From the NCBI RefSeq assembly GCF_014189535.1, contig NZ_CP050308.1, positions 868,001-932,000 on the forward strand: a DNA stretch of 64,000 bases. The letters are read 5' to 3'. This DNA comes from Rhizobium lusitanum. Its GTDB lineage: Bacteria; Pseudomonadota; Alphaproteobacteria; Rhizobiales; Rhizobiaceae. Under the pieces are notes generated by a model. That model searched no databases. It was not told where the DNA came from and saw nothing but the letters and a program-made list of their open reading frames with translations. A program made the translations under genes and the position numbers. This document shows positions 43,933-56,315 of this stretch, piece by piece (position 1 is the first letter of the stretch; every line of letters starts with the position of its first letter).

Positions 43933-44538
43933 ATGCGCTATAGCGCCGAACACAAGCAGGAAACCCGGACACGGGTCGTCGCAGCTGCGGGGCAGGTATT
44001 TCGAAGGGAAGGTTATGGCGGGGCGGGCATCGATGCCCTGACGAAAGCGGCCGGCGTCACGAACGGCGCTTTCTATGGACACTTCAAATCCAAGGGCGAA
44101 GCGTTTCGCACGGCTGTCGTGGAAGGATTGGAGGAATTGCGCCAAGGGATCTCAGCACTTAAGGAAAGTCAGCCAAAAGACTGGCTGAAGGCCTTTGCCA
44201 GCTATTATCTCGGCTACAAGCGAACCTGCGATCTCGGCGACAGCTGCGCTCTGCCGAGCCTCTCTCCCGATGTCATGCGTGCGGACGATGAAACGCGCGA
44301 TGTCTATACGGCGGAGTTGAGAAAACTTATCGCTGATGTTGCGGCTGGCCTGCCGGAGAGCGCGAACTCCGCCGAAACAACGGCGGAGGATCGTGCGATC
44401 TTTCTCCTGGCAACACTCAGTGGCGGTGTGACGCTTGCTCGCGCCGTCTCCGATCCCGCCCTTTCCGAACGCATCGCCGAAATCATCGAGCGAGCCGCCC
44501 TGGCAATAGGCGTTCCCTCAAATTCGCAAAGCAAATGA
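43933..44538 (+). CDS. TetR-family transcriptional regulator
   Basis: The 201-residue protein has a TetR HTH (TRTRVVAAAGQVFRREGYGGAGIDALTKAAGVTNGAFYGHFKSKGEAFRTAV, about 11-62) and a C-terminal ligand domain with CDLGDSCALPSLSPDVMRADDE. ATG 43933 follows GGAG at 9 bases; an upstream ATG at 43891 would place the N-terminus inside the operator. It should repress the divergent tautomerase gene and itself by binding the CACTCTTTAT sites. The inducer is unknown. Confidence 0.88.
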   Translation: MRYSAEHKQETRTRVVAAAGQVFRREGYGGAGIDALTKAAGVTNGAFYGHFKSKGEAFRTAVVEGLEELRQGISALKESQPKDWLKAFASYYLGYKRTCDLGDSCALPSLSPDVMRADDETRDVYTAELRKLIADVAAGLPESANSAETTAEDRAIFLLATLSGGVTLARAVSDPALSERIAEIIERAALAIGVPSNSQSK

Positions 44539-44608
44539 CGGAACACAATATCCATGCCACGGTAGGCGAGCGAGACGAAGACTGTCACTTCGCCTCGGTC
44601 AGTCTGGT

Positions 44609-45613
44609 TTACGAGCGGATCGCCTTGTCGTTCTCGTCGAAGCGATGCATATGTCCGGTATCCGGCGTCGCATAGACTGTTTCATCCGGCTCATATTGAT
44701 GTTCACCGAACAGGCGTACGGTCAAAAGACCAGTGTGATCGGATTCGAGATAGATGATGGTGTCGGCGCCGAGATGTTCGACGTGGACGACCTTGGCGGC
44801 CCAGGTGCCCTGCTCTCGTGATAGCGTGATATGCTCGGGACGGATGCCGATGGTCTTGGCGCCGCCCTGTTCGAGCTTTTCCGCCGGAATGAGATTCATC
44901 TGCGGCGAGCCGATGAAGCCGCCGACGAAAACATTGGCAGGACGATTGTAGAGTTCCATCGGCGAGCCGATCTGCTCGATAGCACCGGCGTTCATCACGA
45001 CGATCTTGTCGGCCAACGTCATGGCTTCGACCTGATCATGGGTGACATAGATCATCGTCGCCTTCAAACTGCGATGCAGGCGAGCGATTTCGAGACGGGT
45101 CTGGACGCGCAGCGCCGCATCGAGATTCGACAATGGCTCGTCGAACAGGAAGAGTTCAGGCTCACGCACAATGGCGCGGCCGATCGCAACACGCTGACGC
45201 TGGCCGCCGGAAAGTTCTGCCGGCCGGCGGGCGAGATAGGGCTCGAGGGACAGCATGCCCGACGCCTTCGCGACACGGCTCTCGATCTCCTCCTTGGGGG
45301 TGCCCGCCTGTTTCAGGCCGAGGCCCATGTTGTCCTTCACCGTCAGGTGCGGATAGAGCGCATAGGACTGGAACACCATGGAAATGCCGCGCTTGGCGGG
45401 CGGCGTCACGGTCACGTCCTTGCCATTGATCAGCACGGCGCCCGAGGTCACGTCTTCGAGACCGGCGATGCTGCGCAGCAGGGTCGACTTGCCGCAACCG
45501 GAGGGGCCGACGAAGATGACGAACTCGCCGTCCTTCACCTCGAGGTCGATGCCCTTCAGCACATCATGCTTGCCATAGGCCTTGCGGATGGATTTCAGTT
45601 GAAGCGATCCCAC
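44609..45613 (-). CDS. Sugar ABC transporter ATP-binding protein (UgpC/MalK family)
   Basis: The 334-residue ATPase has Walker [10 protein letters not shown] (about 37-45), Q-loop [10 protein letters not shown], signature [14 protein letters not shown], Walker [30 protein letters not shown] and a C-terminal TOBE/OB region ([11 protein letters not shown]). The MalK-type signature marks an oligosaccharide or glycerol-3-phosphate importer. It starts at GTG 45613 after AAGGA and is the last gene of the leftward sugar operon. Confidence 0.92.
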   Translation of the reverse strand: MGSLQLKSIRKAYGKHDVLKGIDLEVKDGEFVIFVGPSGCGKSTLLRSIAGLEDVTSGAVLINGKDVTVTPPAKRGISMVFQSYALYPHLTVKDNMGLGLKQAGTPKEEIESRVAKASGMLSLEPYLARRPAELSGGQRQRVAIGRAIVREPELFLFDEPLSNLDAALRVQTRLEIARLHRSLKATMIYVTHDQVEAMTLADKIVVMNAGAIEQIGSPMELYNRPANVFVGGFIGSPQMNLIPAEKLEQGGAKTIGIRPEHITLSREQGTWAAKVVHVEHLGADTIIYLESDHTGLLTVRLFGEHQYEPDETVYATPDTGHMHRFDENDKAIRS

Positions 45614-45625
45614 AGTTTCTTATCC

Positions 45626-46690
45626 TTACAAATAAACGGGCTTGCCGATGCGCACGCTCTCGTCGGCGGCAAGACATATGCGCAGCGATTGAACGGCGTC
45701 GGTCATGTGCCGGTTGAGGTCGATATCCTCGCGGATGGCCTTGAGCATGAAGGCCTGTTCGAGGTCGCACAGCTCCTGATGACCCGGCTCGCCATCCATG
45801 TGCAAATCCTGATCCGGCCGGATGAATTGACCGTTCGGGCCTGTCTCGGCGCTATGCAACCGGATGACGGAGGTCTTGGTGTGCGCGTCGATATCGTCGG
45901 ACTTGGCATTCGGGTCCATGACGATCGACACAGCGCCGTTTGGCGACATCACATCCTTCACGAAGAAGGCCGTCTCGGACATCATCGGGCCCCAGCCAGC
46001 CTCGTACCAGCCGACGGAACCATCCCCGTAGATCACCTGCAGATGGCCGTAATTGTACATGTCCGGCGCGATCTCGTTCGACAGGCGCAGACCCATGCCG
46101 CGCACCTCGACCGGCTTGGCGTCGGTGATCTGGCACATGACGTCGACATAATGCACGCCGCAGTCGACGATCGGCGACGTCGTGCGCATCAGTGCCTTGT
46201 GCGTCTCCCAGGTGGGGCCACTCGACTGTTGGTTCAGGTTCATGCGGAAGACGTAGGGGCCGCCGAGCTTGCGGGCCTCGGCAATCAGCCGCGTCCATGA
46301 GGGGTGGTGGCGCAGGATATAGCCGATCACCAGCTTACGGCCGGCTTTCTTGGCGGCGGCCACAACGCGCTCTGCATCCTCAACCGTCGTTGCCAATGGC
46401 TTCTCGACGAAGACATCACAGCCCGCCGCGAAGGCCATGACGGCATAGTCGGCATGGCTGTCGGAATAAGTATTGATCGAGCAGAGGTCCGGCTTCAATT
46501 CCTTCAGCGCCGTCTCGAAATCCGGATGGATCGTATACCCCTGCAACTCGTCCGCAAGCTTCGGCGTGGAACGGTTGACGAGGCCGACGATCTCGAAACC
46601 GGGATTGTTGTGATAGGCGAGCGCATGGCTGCGGCCCATATTGCCAAGGCCGGCGACCAGAACGCGGATCGGCTTTTCGGATGCACTCAT
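45626..46690 (-). CDS. Gfo/Idh/MocA-family NAD(P)-dependent oxidoreductase
   Basis: The 354-residue protein has the Rossmann motif IRVLVAGLGNMGRSHALAYH (about 8-27), the EKP motif in CDVFVEKPLATTVEDAERVV, and IVDCGVHYVDVMCQI with the catalytic-type His. The family oxidises or reduces sugars, inositols and glycosides. ATG 46690 overlaps the permease stop (46687-46690). Placement between permease and ATPase genes implies it acts on the imported sugar. Confidence 0.9.
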   Translation of the reverse strand: MSASEKPIRVLVAGLGNMGRSHALAYHNNPGFEIVGLVNRSTPKLADELQGYTIHPDFETALKELKPDLCSINTYSDSHADYAVMAFAAGCDVFVEKPLATTVEDAERVVAAAKKAGRKLVIGYILRHHPSWTRLIAEARKLGGPYVFRMNLNQQSSGPTWETHKALMRTTSPIVDCGVHYVDVMCQITDAKPVEVRGMGLRLSNEIAPDMYNYGHLQVIYGDGSVGWYEAGWGPMMSETAFFVKDVMSPNGAVSIVMDPNAKSDDIDAHTKTSVIRLHSAETGPNGQFIRPDQDLHMDGEPGHQELCDLEQAFMLKAIREDIDLNRHMTDAVQSLRICLAADESVRIGKPVYL

Positions 46691-47526
46691 TTGACTGCTC
46701 CAGAGGTAATGCCGCGAATGAGCTGGCGGGAGAAGATGACGTAAAGCACGAGGATCGGCAGGATGGCGAGCGTCAGCGCCGCCAGCACGGCGTTCCAGTT
46801 GGTGACGAACTGGCCGATGAAGATCTGCGAGCCCAGCGTCACCGTCTTCGTCGCCTCGCTCGGCGCCAGGATCAGCGGGAACCACAGGTCGTTCCAGATC
46901 GGGATCATCGTGAAGACGGCAACGGTCGCCATGGCCGAACGGACCAGCGGCAGCACGAGGCGGAAGAAGATCGCATATTCGCTGAGGCCGTCGATACGGC
47001 CGGCATTCTTCAGGTCATCGGATACGGTGCGCATGAATTCCGACAGGATGAACACGGCGAGCGGCAGGGCCTGCGCCGTGTAAACGAGGATCAGCGCAGT
47101 CAGCGTATTGACCAGGCCGGCTGCGACCATGCCCTGAAGGATGGCAACCGTACCGAGGCGGATCGGGATCATGATGCCGATGGCGAGATAAAGCCCCATC
47201 ACCGTATTGCCGCGGAAACGATATTCCGACAGCGCGAAGGCGGCCATGGCGCCGAACAGCAAGGTGAATACGATCGTCACGATCGTCACGATGAAGCTGT
47301 TCTCGAAATAGGTGACGAAACTCCCCTGCCCGAGCACGGTCTGATAGCCGATCAGGCTAAAGCTGGATGGCGTTGGGATGCTCAAGGGCGCCCGGAAGAT
47401 CGAAGCGCGATCCTTGAACGAGTTGATGATGGTGAGAAACACCGGAAAAATAGCGACGAGCGTATAGGCGATCAGCGCCAGATGCACGAGGCCGGTGCGG
47501 GCAAGGGAAGTGCGTGCCTTGGACAT
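46687..47526 (-). CDS. Sugar ABC transporter permease (MalG-like)
   Basis: The 279-residue protein has six membrane segments, starting LARTGLVHLALIAYTLVAIFPVFLTIINSFKD, and the EAA loop DDLKNAGRIDGLSEYAIFFRLVLPLVRSAMA. It pairs with the MalF-like permease 12 bp upstream. GAGGAG lies 8 bases before ATG 47526; a GTG at 47535 is the alternative start. Confidence 0.9.
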   Translation of the reverse strand: MSKARTSLARTGLVHLALIAYTLVAIFPVFLTIINSFKDRASIFRAPLSIPTPSSFSLIGYQTVLGQGSFVTYFENSFIVTIVTIVFTLLFGAMAAFALSEYRFRGNTVMGLYLAIGIMIPIRLGTVAILQGMVAAGLVNTLTALILVYTAQALPLAVFILSEFMRTVSDDLKNAGRIDGLSEYAIFFRLVLPLVRSAMATVAVFTMIPIWNDLWFPLILAPSEATKTVTLGSQIFIGQFVTNWNAVLAALTLAILPILVLYVIFSRQLIRGITSGAVK

Positions 47527-47538
47527 GGTCGCCACTCC

Positions 47539-48492
47539 TCAGAACTGGTAGCGGCGGATGCGCCGCTGGACGATGAAAAGATAAAAGGAAACGCCGGTGA
47601 GGATAATCAGGAACATCACCGTCGCGATCGTCGCGCCCATCGAGCGGTCACCGAGCTGTAGCTGGAAGCCAAAGAAGACGCGGTAGAGCAGCGTGCCGAG
47701 AATATCGGTGGAACCGTCCGGCCCGGCCAGAGCCCCCTGCACGGTGTAGACCAGGTCGAAAGCGTTGAAATTGCCGACGAAAGTCAGGATCGAGATGATG
47801 CCGATCGCCGGCAACACCAGGGGCAGCTTGATCTTCCAGAACTGGCTCCAGCCGGTAATGCCATCGCACTCGGCCGCCTCGATGACTTCTTCCGGAATAT
47901 TCAGCAGCGCCGCATAGATCAGCATCATCGGGATGCCGACATATTGCCAAACCGAGATCAGCGCGACCGTGATCAGTGCCGTACCCGGCCTGCCAAGCCA
48001 GGGCGCGAAGAACGATTTGAGGCCGACCATGCTCATCAAATCGGGCGCAACACCCCACAACGGCGACAGGATCAGCTTCCAGATGAAGCCGACGACGACG
48101 AAGGAAAGCAGCGTCGGCAGGAAGATGGCTGTGCGATAGAAGGCGACGAAACGCAGCTTCGGCAACGACAGAAGAGCGGCGAGCGCCACACCGATGGGGT
48201 TCTGCACGCACATGTGTATGGCAAAGAAGATCAGGTTGTTGCGCAGCGCGTTCCAGAAGTCGTGCGACCAGCGCTCGTCCCCGAACAATACCTTGAAATT
48301 GTTGAGCCCTACGAAGATCGTCTGACCATCGACCACGTTGTACAGCGACAGCCGCAGCGTTTCAATCAAGGGCAGGATCATCACGGCCGTGTAGACGATG
48401 AGGGCCGGAAGAAGAAAAACGACGATGTGCCAGCGCCTCTGACGCTTGATCGGAGCCGCGTCATATGCGGCGGATATATCGGCTTCGCTCAT
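47539..48492 (-). CDS. Sugar ABC transporter permease (MalF-like)
   Basis: The 317-residue protein has six membrane segments, an N-terminal RRWHIVVFLLPALIVYTAVMILPLIETLRLSLYN, and the EAA loop EEVIEAAECDGITGWSQFWKIKLPLVLPAIG. With the MalG-like subunit it forms the translocation pore. A 217-bp gap containing a hairpin separates it from the binding-protein gene upstream. Confidence 0.9.
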   Translation of the reverse strand: MSEADISAAYDAAPIKRQRRWHIVVFLLPALIVYTAVMILPLIETLRLSLYNVVDGQTIFVGLNNFKVLFGDERWSHDFWNALRNNLIFFAIHMCVQNPIGVALAALLSLPKLRFVAFYRTAIFLPTLLSFVVVGFIWKLILSPLWGVAPDLMSMVGLKSFFAPWLGRPGTALITVALISVWQYVGIPMMLIYAALLNIPEEVIEAAECDGITGWSQFWKIKLPLVLPAIGIISILTFVGNFNAFDLVYTVQGALAGPDGSTDILGTLLYRVFFGFQLQLGDRSMGATIATVMFLIILTGVSFYLFIVQRRIRRYQF

Positions 48493-48662
48493 GGCTTTCT
48501 GCCTGATTTTATTGGCTGCTGATCAGGGCAGCGCAAATGTTCAAATCCGTTTGCTGTCCCGGTTTCCTTAGCCAAGCATGGAGAAACGATGTCGGGCGCG
48601 TCACGATACTGATGTTGCGATAGTCGCCGGTTCGGCGGTCTATTGGCACAGGAAATGACGAA

Positions 48663-48690
48663 GGGTGAGGAGCTATGAGGCCCCTCACCC
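48663..48690 (-). terminator. Hairpin downstream of the sugar-binding-protein gene
   Basis: GGGTGAGG (48663-48670) and CCTCACCC (48683-48690) can pair with a 12-base loop, 20 bp beyond the binding-protein stop. With no T tract it probably stabilises the upstream mRNA or partly attenuates rather than terminating fully. Confidence 0.5.
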
Positions 48691-48709
48691 GGATTGCGTC
48701 AAAGCAGGA

Positions 48710-49969
48710 TCACTTAGCCGGCTTGTACCAGCTGTCGAGACCCTTCTGCAGCTTTGCGGCTGCAGCTTCCGGCGTGTCCGTAGCGTTGATCACGTTGGCG
48801 GATTCCGTCCAGGTTTCGTTTTCCAGGTTCGGTGTGCCACGCGACAGGATCTGGTAGGTCGAGCGAACGGTGGACTTGTGGTTATCACGCCAGGAGACGA
48901 ATTCCTGGGCGAGAGGATCGCTCATCTTCACCGGATGCGAATTCAAGCTGAAGAAGCCCGGCAGCGAGTTAGCGTAAATGCTGGCGAACTCGTCGGAAGC
49001 GACCCAGCTCAGGAACTTCTTGGCTTCTTCCTGATGCGCGCTCTTGGAGTTCAGGCCGACACCGATATCCGGATGGTCGGAGATGTAGGCCGTGTCACCA
49101 GCTTTTGCGACTGGCGGCGGGAAGGCGCCCATCTTGAACTGAGCCTGCGTGTTGAAGAGCGAAATCTCCCACGAACCGGCCGGATAGATGGCAGCCTTGC
49201 CGAGCGTGAAGAGGTTCTGGCTGTCGGGATAGCTCTGGGCTTCGAAGCCGTCGCCGAGATAAGGCTTCCACTTGGCAAGTTCCTTGTAAGGCTCGACCCA
49301 CGGAGCATCCGTCAGCTTTTCCTTGCCGGAGATCAGAGCCAGGCGGCCGTCTTCACCCTTCCAGTAGTTCGGGCCGATGTTCTGGTAGCCCATGGTTGCA
49401 GCTTCCCAGAGATCCTTCGTGCCCATGGCCATCGGGATGTAGGTTCCATCAGCCTTGATCTTGTCGAGAACGGCGAAGAACTCGTCGCGCGTCGTCGGAA
49501 CCTTGAGGCCGAGCTTGTCGAAGGCATCCTTGTTGTAGATGAAGCCGTGGATGACCGAAGCCATCGGCACGCAGAAGGTCGATTTGCCGTCGTCCGTGCT
49601 CCAGGCGGCCTTGGCGACCGGCGAGAAGTTTTCGATCCCCGACAGCGACGTCAGGTCCGACAGATGCTTCTTGTTGAAGAGATCGAGCGACGCGTCGAAG
49701 GGGCGGCAGGTGATGATGTCGCCCGCGGAGCCGGCATCGAGCTTTGCGTTCAGCGACGCGTTGTACTCGGTCGGAGCTGTCGGCGAAAAGACGATCTTGA
49801 TACCAGGATTCTTGGCTTCGAAAGCGGGGATGATCTTTTCCTGCCAAATCTGCAGGTCATCGTTGCGCCAGCTTTCAACCGTCAGCGTTACGTCCGCCGC
49901 ATGCGCAAAGCTGACCGACGTCAGCAGGCTGGATGCGAGGAGCAAGCCTTTCAGAATATTGTTTTTCAT
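48710..49969 (-). CDS. Sugar ABC transporter substrate-binding protein (family 1)
   Basis: The 419-residue protein has a signal peptide ending SFAHAAD (about residue 24) and a binding fold with LTVESWRNDDLQIWQEKIIPAFEAKNPGIKIVF, DIITCRPFDASLDLFNKKHL, IHGFIYNKDAFDKLG, and YPAGSWEISLFNTQAQFKMGAFPPP. It delivers a carbohydrate to the two permeases. GGAGAGGGAA precedes the ATG. The divergent amino-sugar-type kinase suggests an N-acetylglucosamine- or glucosamine-containing ligand (inference). Confidence 0.9.
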   Translation of the reverse strand: MKNNILKGLLLASSLLTSVSFAHAADVTLTVESWRNDDLQIWQEKIIPAFEAKNPGIKIVFSPTAPTEYNASLNAKLDAGSAGDIITCRPFDASLDLFNKKHLSDLTSLSGIENFSPVAKAAWSTDDGKSTFCVPMASVIHGFIYNKDAFDKLGLKVPTTRDEFFAVLDKIKADGTYIPMAMGTKDLWEAATMGYQNIGPNYWKGEDGRLALISGKEKLTDAPWVEPYKELAKWKPYLGDGFEAQSYPDSQNLFTLGKAAIYPAGSWEISLFNTQAQFKMGAFPPPVAKAGDTAYISDHPDIGVGLNSKSAHQEEAKKFLSWVASDEFASIYANSLPGFFSLNSHPVKMSDPLAQEFVSWRDNHKSTVRSTYQILSRGTPNLENETWTESANVINATDTPEAAAAKLQKGLDSWYKPAK

Positions 49970-50511
49970 TTCCCTCTCCTGTTTTGCGCGCCTGTTAAGG
50001 CGCTGTTCTCGACCTGAAAATTCGTTGGCATCTCCGAGGAAACGACCAACGCTTCACAAGGGCCGCCAATATTGCCGACCCCAAATGCACAAGGGCGATC
50101 GAGGCCGTGCGCCCGATCGATCGTGACCTGCCGGATGACCCGACAGACACACCGGAAACTCAACACACGGGAAAATCATGACGAACGTCGTCGCACGGAC
50201 CTTCTTGATCCGCGCGGCTGCCGACAACGACAGAGGTCCGCCACCCTCTGCTGGGCTTTCCGGCTATTGTTATTTTGCCGGTTCCGCCGATATCGGTTCG
50301 AACAGTTCCCTTGATAAGAATTAAGGCCAAAAAAATACCAATTGTCCAGCCGAATTTAACTTCTAGACACGATAAAAATTGACAAAGAAATTTTATCAAT
50401 GTTTTTCAATATGATACACAGAAATAAAAAGCAGAGAATTGCCTCTTGGTAAATGGTATTTTTTTGGTATTGTAAGGAAAAACGGGGAATGAATGGTATC
50501 CGGAGGATCTG
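49970..50511. promoter_or_regulatory. Divergent promoter region with TGGTATT repeats
   Basis: This 542-bp region separates the leftward sugar operon from the rightward kinase-gntR pair and carries no convincing gene. It is AT-rich at 50280-50480. AATACCA (50334-50340) is mirrored by TGGTATT at 50454-50460 and 50465-50471, with TGGTATC at 50494-50500. The spaced GGTA/TACC half-sites are candidate operators for the NagR-like GntR protein encoded next door. Confidence 0.5.
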
Positions 50512-51396
50512 ATGGCGGAATTTTCGATCGGTATCGACGGCGGGGGAACAAGCTGCCGCGCTGCCGTAACGGACAGGACGGGAAAAGTTCTCGGCACCGG
50601 CAAGGCGGGTGCTGCCAATATCCTGTCCGATCTGGAAAACTCTCAGATCAACATCGTAGCATCCGCTCGGCAGGCGCTTGTTGACGCCGGCCTCGACCCG
50701 GGATTGACGGACAAATTGCCCGTCGTTATCGGCACAGCCGGCGCCAATGTCGGTGACTACGGCAAGCGTCTTGAAAAGGCTCTGCCTTTTAAGAAGGCTC
50801 ATGTCGTCACCGATGCAGCGATTGCGCTTCAAGGCGCGCTCGGTGACGCCGACGGCATCATCGGCGCTTTCGGTACCGGCTCCGTCTACAACGCCCGGCG
50901 CGACGGAAAGAGCTGGGGAATTGGCGGCTGGGGGTTTGTGGTTGGTGACCAGGCCAGCGGCGCGCGTCTTGGCCGCGACCTGCTTGAACGCTCGCTTCTG
51001 GCGCATGACGCGGTCTCACGCCCCTCACCGCTAACGGAAGCGCTCATGGCCGAATTCAAAGACGATCCCGAACGTGTCGTCGAATTCGCGCATGCCGCCA
51101 AACCGAAGGATTTCGCGCGCTACGCACCGATGGTCTTCGAATATGCCGAAAAGAACGATGCCGTTGCCGTAGACATCGTCAAGATGGCGACACACGCAAT
51201 CTTCCAAAGCCTCGACGCTCTGCTCTGGCCTGAATGCCCGTCGATCTGCCTGCTAGGGGGCCTTTCGAGGGCATATTACCCCTGGCTCGACACCCGCCAT
51301 AGGGAGCTTCTCCGGGAGCCGAAAGGCGATGCATTGAGCGGCGCGATGGAACTGGCGGCTAAGCTCCTGCTGGATGACAAGGGGAGCACGCCATGA
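50512..51396 (+). CDS. BadF/BadG/BcrA-type kinase, probable N-acetylglucosamine/glucosamine kinase
   Basis: The 294-residue ASKHA-fold protein starts FSIGIDGGGTSCRAAVTDRTG (phosphate-1 loop) and has VVTDAAIALQGAL (phosphate-2), IIGAFGTGSVYNARR, GWGFVVGDQASGARLGRDLL and ICLLGGLSRAY (adenosine). This is the pattern of GlcNAc and glucosamine kinases of the BadF family, which make the 6-phosphate. CGGAGG lies about six bases before the ATG. Its stop overlaps the gntR start (ATGA at 51393). Confidence 0.85.
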   Translation: MAEFSIGIDGGGTSCRAAVTDRTGKVLGTGKAGAANILSDLENSQINIVASARQALVDAGLDPGLTDKLPVVIGTAGANVGDYGKRLEKALPFKKAHVVTDAAIALQGALGDADGIIGAFGTGSVYNARRDGKSWGIGGWGFVVGDQASGARLGRDLLERSLLAHDAVSRPSPLTEALMAEFKDDPERVVEFAHAAKPKDFARYAPMVFEYAEKNDAVAVDIVKMATHAIFQSLDALLWPECPSICLLGGLSRAYYPWLDTRHRELLREPKGDALSGAMELAAKLLLDDKGSTP

Positions 51397-52157
51397 CCGA
51401 GGATCTAAGCCGTATCTTCTCGTCTGGGAGCCTGCTCACCGGCGGCACAGGCCCGCTCTACGTCAAGCTGCGCCGAACGCTCGAGGATGCCGTAAAGATC
51501 GGAACGCTGAAGCAGGGTGATGCCCTGCCGGCGGAACGCGACATCGCAGAATATGCCGCCGTCAGCCGCGTAACAGTGCGCAAGGCGATCGACGATCTCG
51601 TCGCCGAGGGTATCCTCGTCCGCCGCCATGGCTCCGGCACCTTTGTTACCAAACCTGTCTCCAAGGTCGAACAGCGCCTGTCGCAACTGACTTCCTTCAC
51701 CGAAGACATGGCGCGGCGCGGCATGACGGCCCGCTCCGAATGGCTGCATAAGGGCGTACACACACCTTCGCCCGACGAGATGATGATCCTTGGCCTTGCC
51801 GCCGATACCAAGGTCTCCCGCCTCAGCCGATTGCGCATCGCCGACGATCAGCCACTCGCCATCGAACATGCCAGCGTCTCCGGTGAGTTCCTGCCCGACC
51901 CTTCGATCGTGACCTCCTCGCTCTATGCCGAGCTGGAAAAACGTCAGGTCCGGCCGGTACGCGCCGTACAACGCATATCCGCGACCAATATGAAGGACGC
52001 AGACGCCGGACTGCTGGGCGTTCCCGTCGGCGCGGCTGGCTTGTCGATCGAGCGCATCTCCTACCTCGGTTCCGGCCGCGCGGTGGAGTTCACACGCTCA
52101 CTGTATCGAGGCGATGCCTATGATTTTGTAGCCGAGCTAACGATCGCGACAACATAA
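51393..52157 (+). CDS. GntR/HutC-family regulator (NagR/DasR-like)
   Basis: The 254-residue protein has a GntR winged helix (LYVKLRRTLEDAVKIGTLKQGDALPAERDIAEYAAVSRVTVRKAIDDLVAEGILVRRHGSGTFV, about 22-85) and a UTRA domain (about 105-250, SFTEDMARRGMTARSEWL). Members with this arrangement sense GlcN-6-P or GlcNAc-6-P. Translational coupling to the kinase and divergence from a sugar importer fit an amino-sugar regulator; the TGGTATT repeats upstream may be its sites. Confidence 0.86.
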   Translation: MTEDLSRIFSSGSLLTGGTGPLYVKLRRTLEDAVKIGTLKQGDALPAERDIAEYAAVSRVTVRKAIDDLVAEGILVRRHGSGTFVTKPVSKVEQRLSQLTSFTEDMARRGMTARSEWLHKGVHTPSPDEMMILGLAADTKVSRLSRLRIADDQPLAIEHASVSGEFLPDPSIVTSSLYAELEKRQVRPVRAVQRISATNMKDADAGLLGVPVGAAGLSIERISYLGSGRAVEFTRSLYRGDAYDFVAELTIATT

Positions 52158-52181
52158 ATCACGAATAGAATCAAAAGATGC

Positions 52182-52206
52182 GACCGAAAGGTGATTCACC
52201 TTCCGG
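52182..52206. terminator. Weak hairpin between convergent gntR and metH
   Basis: CCGAAAGGTG and CACCTTCCGG (about 52184-52206) can form a 10-bp stem with one mismatch. There is no T tract, so its role is doubtful. Confidence 0.35.
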
Positions 52207-52269
52207 CCGCGCCAATAGTCTGAATCAATTTATCAACACAGGGACCCAAGCCACCGAAACGACTCGCAA

Positions 52270-56046
<3,777 letters not shown>

Positions 56047-56088
56047 AAGCGAATTCCTTTGGCCTGATTGCGACTTCGCATCCAGATC

Positions 56089-56108
56089 ACATAAAGATAT
56101 CTTTATGT
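56089..56108. promoter_or_regulatory. Palindromic operator of metH, probable SahR box
   Basis: ACATAAAGATATCTTTATGT is a perfect 20-bp palindrome 43 bp upstream of the metH ATG. Its 16-bp core is identical to the palindrome before sahR-metF at 17134-17149. Position and identity indicate control of metH by the SahR-type ArsR regulator. Confidence 0.82.
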
Positions 56109-56315
56109 CAACATATCTATCCGCTATCGCGCCTTGGCGCAAGAACAATGCTGCCATGATTTGCGGTGCTTCGGAAAAGCTGAATACGCCCGATTAAAAA
56201 TTCCGACAGGGGTGGATAACGCAAAGCCACCGACACAGTTTCATCCCATAAAGTCATGACAGCGCTTTCAGGCGGCGCTATAGGGCTTACGGCAAAAGTG
56301 TATCAGGAGGATAGC

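Noticed and set aside
44831..46300. 489-codon plus-strand frame
   Set aside because: It is antisense across the ATPase and Gfo/Idh genes, both clear families; the His/Asp-rich product is a complement artefact.
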